Shown: positions 61,199 to 64,000 of the stretch, one piece after another
Layout: the number at the start of each line of letters is the position of its first letter
How positions within the stretch are numbered: the first letter of the stretch is position 1
NCBI GenBank assembly: GCA_030426265.1
Contig: JAUHYP010000005.1
Coordinates: forward strand, 1 to 64,000
From: Gammaproteobacteria bacterium
GTDB lineage: Bacteria > Pseudomonadota > Gammaproteobacteria > Xanthomonadales > SZUA-36
Direction of reading: 5' to 3'
DNA length: 64,000 nt
Notes under the pieces: generated by a model
Seen by the model: only the letters and a program-made list of their open reading frames with translations
The model's database searches: none
Told to the model about the DNA's origin: nothing
Position numbers and translations under genes: made by a program

Positions 61199-62323
61199 AT
61201 GCACGTGGTCCAGGCCCTTGCGGCCCTGAGCATCGGCGGATCGGAATTCGTCGCCACCGAACTCACCGAGTACCTGGTGCGCCAGGGCGTGCGCGTGACG
61301 GTGCTGGCCGCCCCCGGTCCGCTGTCAAAGCGCGTCGAGGCCGCCGGCGCCCAGACCCTGCCCTGGCCGGTCAACCGCAAGCGCCTGGGCACGCTGCGCT
61401 ACATCGGCCGTATCCGGCGCTGGCTGGCGGAAGAACAGCCCGACCTCGTGCACGTCCACTCGCGCCTGCCGGCGCTGCTGGCCTGGCGCGCGCTGCGCAA
61501 GCTGCCCGAGGCCACGCGGCCGGCCTGGGTGACCAGCATGCACGGCCACTATTCGGTCAGCCGCTACTCCGGCCACATGGCCGCGGGTGACGCGGTCATC
61601 GCCGTGAGCGAAGCCATACGCCGTTACACACTGCACAACTACCCCGTCGACCCGGAACGCGTCACCGTGGTGCACGGCGGCGCCAGTCGCGAGGACTTCC
61701 CCTTCGGTTACCGGCCACCGGAATCCTGGGTTCGCGACACCCATGAACGGTTTCCGGAGCTGGCGGGCAAGCGCTGGTTGTGCCTGCCCGGCCGCCTCTC
61801 GCGCTACAAGGGCCACGGGGAGTTCATCAACCTGCTGGCGGGCCTGCGGGACGACTACCCCGACATTCACGGCGTGATCGTGGGCGCCGGGCGCGAAGGC
61901 TCGCGGTACCACGACGAACTGGTGGGCCTGGCCATCGCCGGCGGCGTTCGCGAGCGCATCACCTTCACCGGCGTGCGACAGGACATCCGCGAGTGGATGG
62001 CGGCCTCGGAGCTGGTGTTCAATCTCTGCAGCGACCCGCCGGAAGCCTTCGGGCGAACCGTGCTCGAGGCGCTCTACCTGGGACGGCCCGTGGTGGCCTG
62101 GAACCACGGCGGGGTGGCGGAGATTCTCGCCGACATGTATCCCTTCGGCGCCGTGCCGCCGGACAATCCCGCCGCCCTGCGCGCGCAGACCGCGACCTTC
62201 CTGCGTTCGGCGCCTCCGGTGGAGGAACGCAACGCCTACAGTCTCGAGGCATCGATGCAGCGCACCCTGGAGGTCTACCGATCGGTGCTGGCGGCGCGGG
62301 CCGGAACGGAGAACCCATCATGA
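61199..62323 (+). CDS. Glycosyltransferase family 4 protein
   Basis: 374 aa GT-B fold. The glycine loop AALSIGGSEFVATEL is at the N-terminus. The donor-binding region includes LPGRLSRYKGHGEF, VGAGREG and the E-x7-E motif PEAFGRTVLEALYLG. It transfers a sugar from a nucleotide donor in the cytoplasm, here probably for lipopolysaccharide core or O-antigen, because an O-antigen ligase gene follows 10 bp later. Confidence 0.9.
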   Translation: MHVVQALAALSIGGSEFVATELTEYLVRQGVRVTVLAAPGPLSKRVEAAGAQTLPWPVNRKRLGTLRYIGRIRRWLAEEQPDLVHVHSRLPALLAWRALRKLPEATRPAWVTSMHGHYSVSRYSGHMAAGDAVIAVSEAIRRYTLHNYPVDPERVTVVHGGASREDFPFGYRPPESWVRDTHERFPELAGKRWLCLPGRLSRYKGHGEFINLLAGLRDDYPDIHGVIVGAGREGSRYHDELVGLAIAGGVRERITFTGVRQDIREWMAASELVFNLCSDPPEAFGRTVLEALYLGRPVVAWNHGGVAEILADMYPFGAVPPDNPAALRAQTATFLRSAPPVEERNAYSLEASMQRTLEVYRSVLAARAGTENPS

Positions 62324-62333
62324 GGGGGATGCC

Positions 62334-63653
62334 ATGAAAGTACTGATCCGGAAGTTCCAGGCGGAATGGCCGGCCTGGACCGCCATCGCCTTCATCGCCC
62401 TGCTGCCGCTGAACCGCTCGGAGATTCCGTTGCTGGTGTTCGCCTTCGCCATGCCGTTCCTGTGGTTCTCGAAGGGGCACGCGGAGCGGACGAAACGCGT
62501 GTTCTTCCTGCTGCTTCCACTGTTCTTGTGCTTCTGGCTGCCGATGGTCTTTTCGGCCCTCGACTCCTATGACCCCTCCCGCAGCTGGGGCACCACCGCC
62601 GGCGCGGTGCGCTACCTGCTTGCGGCGACGGCCATGGGGGTGCTGCTGCACCCGCGTTCCCTGCGCGGCAAGGTGCTGGCCTGGTCCGCCTTCATTCTCC
62701 TGTTCTGGGCGGTGGACGGCTTCGTGCAGCTGATCTTCGGCTATGACCTGTTCGGCGTGCCCATCCATGGCGACCGCCTCAACGCGCTGTTTTTCAAGAA
62801 GTACCAGTTCTATGGCCCGGTGATGGCCATGCTTTCGCCGTTGCTGCTCGAATACGCGCGGCGGCGCTGGAACGGCTGGGCCTGGGCCGCGGCCTTCGCC
62901 ATCATCATGGGCGCGGTGATGATCGCCGGCATGCGTTCGGGCTGGGTGGCCATGGCCATGGTGATCGGGGTGTACGCCGTCTTGATGCTGCGCCGCGAGA
63001 ATCGCGAACTGCGCCGCATCACCCTGGCCATCCCCGCCATCGCGATCATCGTGGTGGCAGTGAGTTACGCCGTCTCGCCGCTGATCCAGGAGCGCGTGGC
63101 GCAGACACTCGCCCTGTCCCAGGGCACGACGGAGACCCTGGACCAGGCTTCTTCCAAGCGCGTGCCCATCTTTCGCGCTGCCCTGGCGATGTACCAGGAC
63201 CACCCGGTGAACGGTGTCGGTGTGCGCGCCTTCTCCGAGGCCTACCTTGAATACGCCGAGGCCGACGATCCCCACATTGCCTATCACGAGAAGGTGCTCG
63301 GCGAGCGCATCGGCGCCCGCCACGCGCACAACATCGTGCTGGAGGCGATGGCGGACATGGGCACGATCGGCGTGCTGGCGCTGGTCGCCGGATTCTGGTT
63401 CGGCCTGCGCCTGTGGCGCGGCATGACACCCGATCAGCGGCAGGAGGCGTTTCCCTTCGTGCTCGCCCTGGCCCTGGTGCTGTTCCCGGTGAACACGCAC
63501 TTTGCCATCTACGGCAAGTTCATCTCGTCCCTGGTGTGGGTGCTTGTGGGGCTGTGGGCCTCGGCCACCGAGCCGCCGGAGCGGCCCTGGCGGCGCCGGC
63601 CCAAAGCGCAACGAGAAGCGCAACGAAAGGATTCCGGCGACCGGACGACCTGA
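62334..63653 (+). CDS. O-antigen ligase family protein (WaaL-like)
   Basis: 439 aa with 10-12 hydrophobic segments and a large periplasmic loop (about 230-340). The loop end ARHAHNIVLEAMADMGTIGV carries the conserved H-N-x-x-L/x-x-G pattern of WaaL ligases, which attach O-antigen or other lipid-linked glycans to lipid A-core. The last 30 residues are charged and cytoplasmic. Start ATG 62334 follows GAGGGGG. Confidence 0.85.
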   Translation: MKVLIRKFQAEWPAWTAIAFIALLPLNRSEIPLLVFAFAMPFLWFSKGHAERTKRVFFLLLPLFLCFWLPMVFSALDSYDPSRSWGTTAGAVRYLLAATAMGVLLHPRSLRGKVLAWSAFILLFWAVDGFVQLIFGYDLFGVPIHGDRLNALFFKKYQFYGPVMAMLSPLLLEYARRRWNGWAWAAAFAIIMGAVMIAGMRSGWVAMAMVIGVYAVLMLRRENRELRRITLAIPAIAIIVVAVSYAVSPLIQERVAQTLALSQGTTETLDQASSKRVPIFRAALAMYQDHPVNGVGVRAFSEAYLEYAEADDPHIAYHEKVLGERIGARHAHNIVLEAMADMGTIGVLALVAGFWFGLRLWRGMTPDQRQEAFPFVLALALVLFPVNTHFAIYGKFISSLVWVLVGLWASATEPPERPWRRRPKAQREAQRKDSGDRTT

Positions 63654-63695
63654 GCGCCGAGTGGCCCCCATGGCGGCCGCGGTGGAATCGGACGC

Positions 63696-64000
63696 CTAGC
63701 GCTGGCGCTGCGGCTCGCGCAGCCACACGGTGTCGCGCTGCTCCGACAGGGCCGCGATGTCCTCCGTGCCGCAGGCAGCCCAGCCCTCGCCGTCGTGCAG
63801 GCTCGGCGACAAACCGACATCGGCAAGCGCCTCCAGCATGGCCTGTCCCTCCCCGGGCCCGTAGTACATCGGCGAATACTCCATCACCAGCGCCCGGATC
63901 CGTGGCAAGGCGGCGGCGGCGCCCCGGATCACCGCCGGCTCCAGTCCTTCCACGTCCAGTTTCACCAGCCAGATCGACCGGTCGTCGATTCCCGCCTCGC
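63696..64000 (-). CDS. FkbM-family methyltransferase, N-terminus cut by window edge
   Basis: Only the last 101 residues are visible. LVKLDVEGLEPAVIRGA is the FkbM family's post-motif (usually IKIDVEGHE), and VMEYSPMYY follows as its next strand. The open frame continues past 64000, so the GTG at 63965 is not the real start. FkbM enzymes often O-methylate sugars of surface glycans, which fits the neighbouring genes. Confidence 0.8.
   Translation of the reverse strand, partial: EAGIDDRSIWLVKLDVEGLEPAVIRGAAAALPRIRALVMEYSPMYYGPGEGQAMLEALADVGLSPSLHDGEGWAACGTEDIAALSEQRDTVWLREPQRQR

Noticed and set aside
1-64000. CRISPR arrays, prophage genes, integrases, rRNA and tRNA genes
   Set aside because: I looked in the intergenic stretches and saw no regularly spaced repeats, phage structural genes, integrase motifs or cloverleaf-like segments. 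A tRNA or CRISPR program could confirm this.

Overview
The window is a high-GC, gene-dense bacterial chromosome segment. Its gene set (GlnE, Wza/WcaJ-type polysaccharide genes, a FadL-family porin, a TonB receptor, an RND pump, a TorF-type porin, HemP, an LssY-like lipoprotein) points to a Gram-negative gammaproteobacterium, perhaps Xanthomonadales, Wenzhouxiangella-like or Chromatiales-like. That placement is inference from gene content only. I saw no rRNA, tRNA, CRISPR array, prophage or transposase gene.

1-14.8 kb and 19.3-20.1 kb: an exopolysaccharide locus. A minus-strand run carries a Wzy-like polymerase, a small sulfotransferase-fold protein, a Wzx-like flippase, a second sulfotransferase, an APS reductase (CysH) and a UDP-sulfoquinovose synthase cut by the window edge. 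Plus-strand gmd, wcaI and fcl make and use GDP-fucose. A methyltransferase and a WcaJ-type initiating transferase follow, and a short Wza-like export protein lies about 5 kb further on. Together they predict a fucose-containing polysaccharide carrying sulfate esters and possibly the sulfonate sugar sulfoquinovose. A subtilisin-like exported protease sits inside the locus.

15-29 kb: an M16 peptidase, a FadL-family porin, an RND pump with its adaptor behind a Fur-box-like site, a serine hydrolase bracketed by two copies of a hairpin repeat, and a symporter fused to a periplasmic binding domain.

29-47.8 kb: an accessory region dominated by predicted exported proteins. It holds small Cys-containing secreted proteins, an exported glucan-water-dikinase-like protein, four serine hydrolases of beta-lactamase type (a fifth lies at 25 kb), a beta/gamma-crystallin protein, a phosphoesterase, an exported protein with atypical kinase motifs and an LssY-like lipoprotein. 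An 830-bp non-coding stretch at 35.1-36.0 kb holds two large palindromic elements whose internal hairpin is kept by compensatory changes.

44.8-55.5 kb: a same-strand series reading HAD phosphatase, MocR-type regulator, nitrilase, TonB receptor, TPR-sulfotransferase, lipoprotein hydrolase, MFS transporter. The regulator lacks the usual PLP lysine. Two copies of a 34-bp bipartite motif lie in front of the nitrilase and the TonB receptor and look like its operators.

55.7-64 kb: an exported protein, HemP with a Fur box, a TorF-like porin behind an NtrC site and a sigma-54 promoter, glnE, a zinc-finger protein, and surface-glycan genes (GT4 glycosyltransferase, O-antigen ligase, FkbM methyltransferase cut by the window end).
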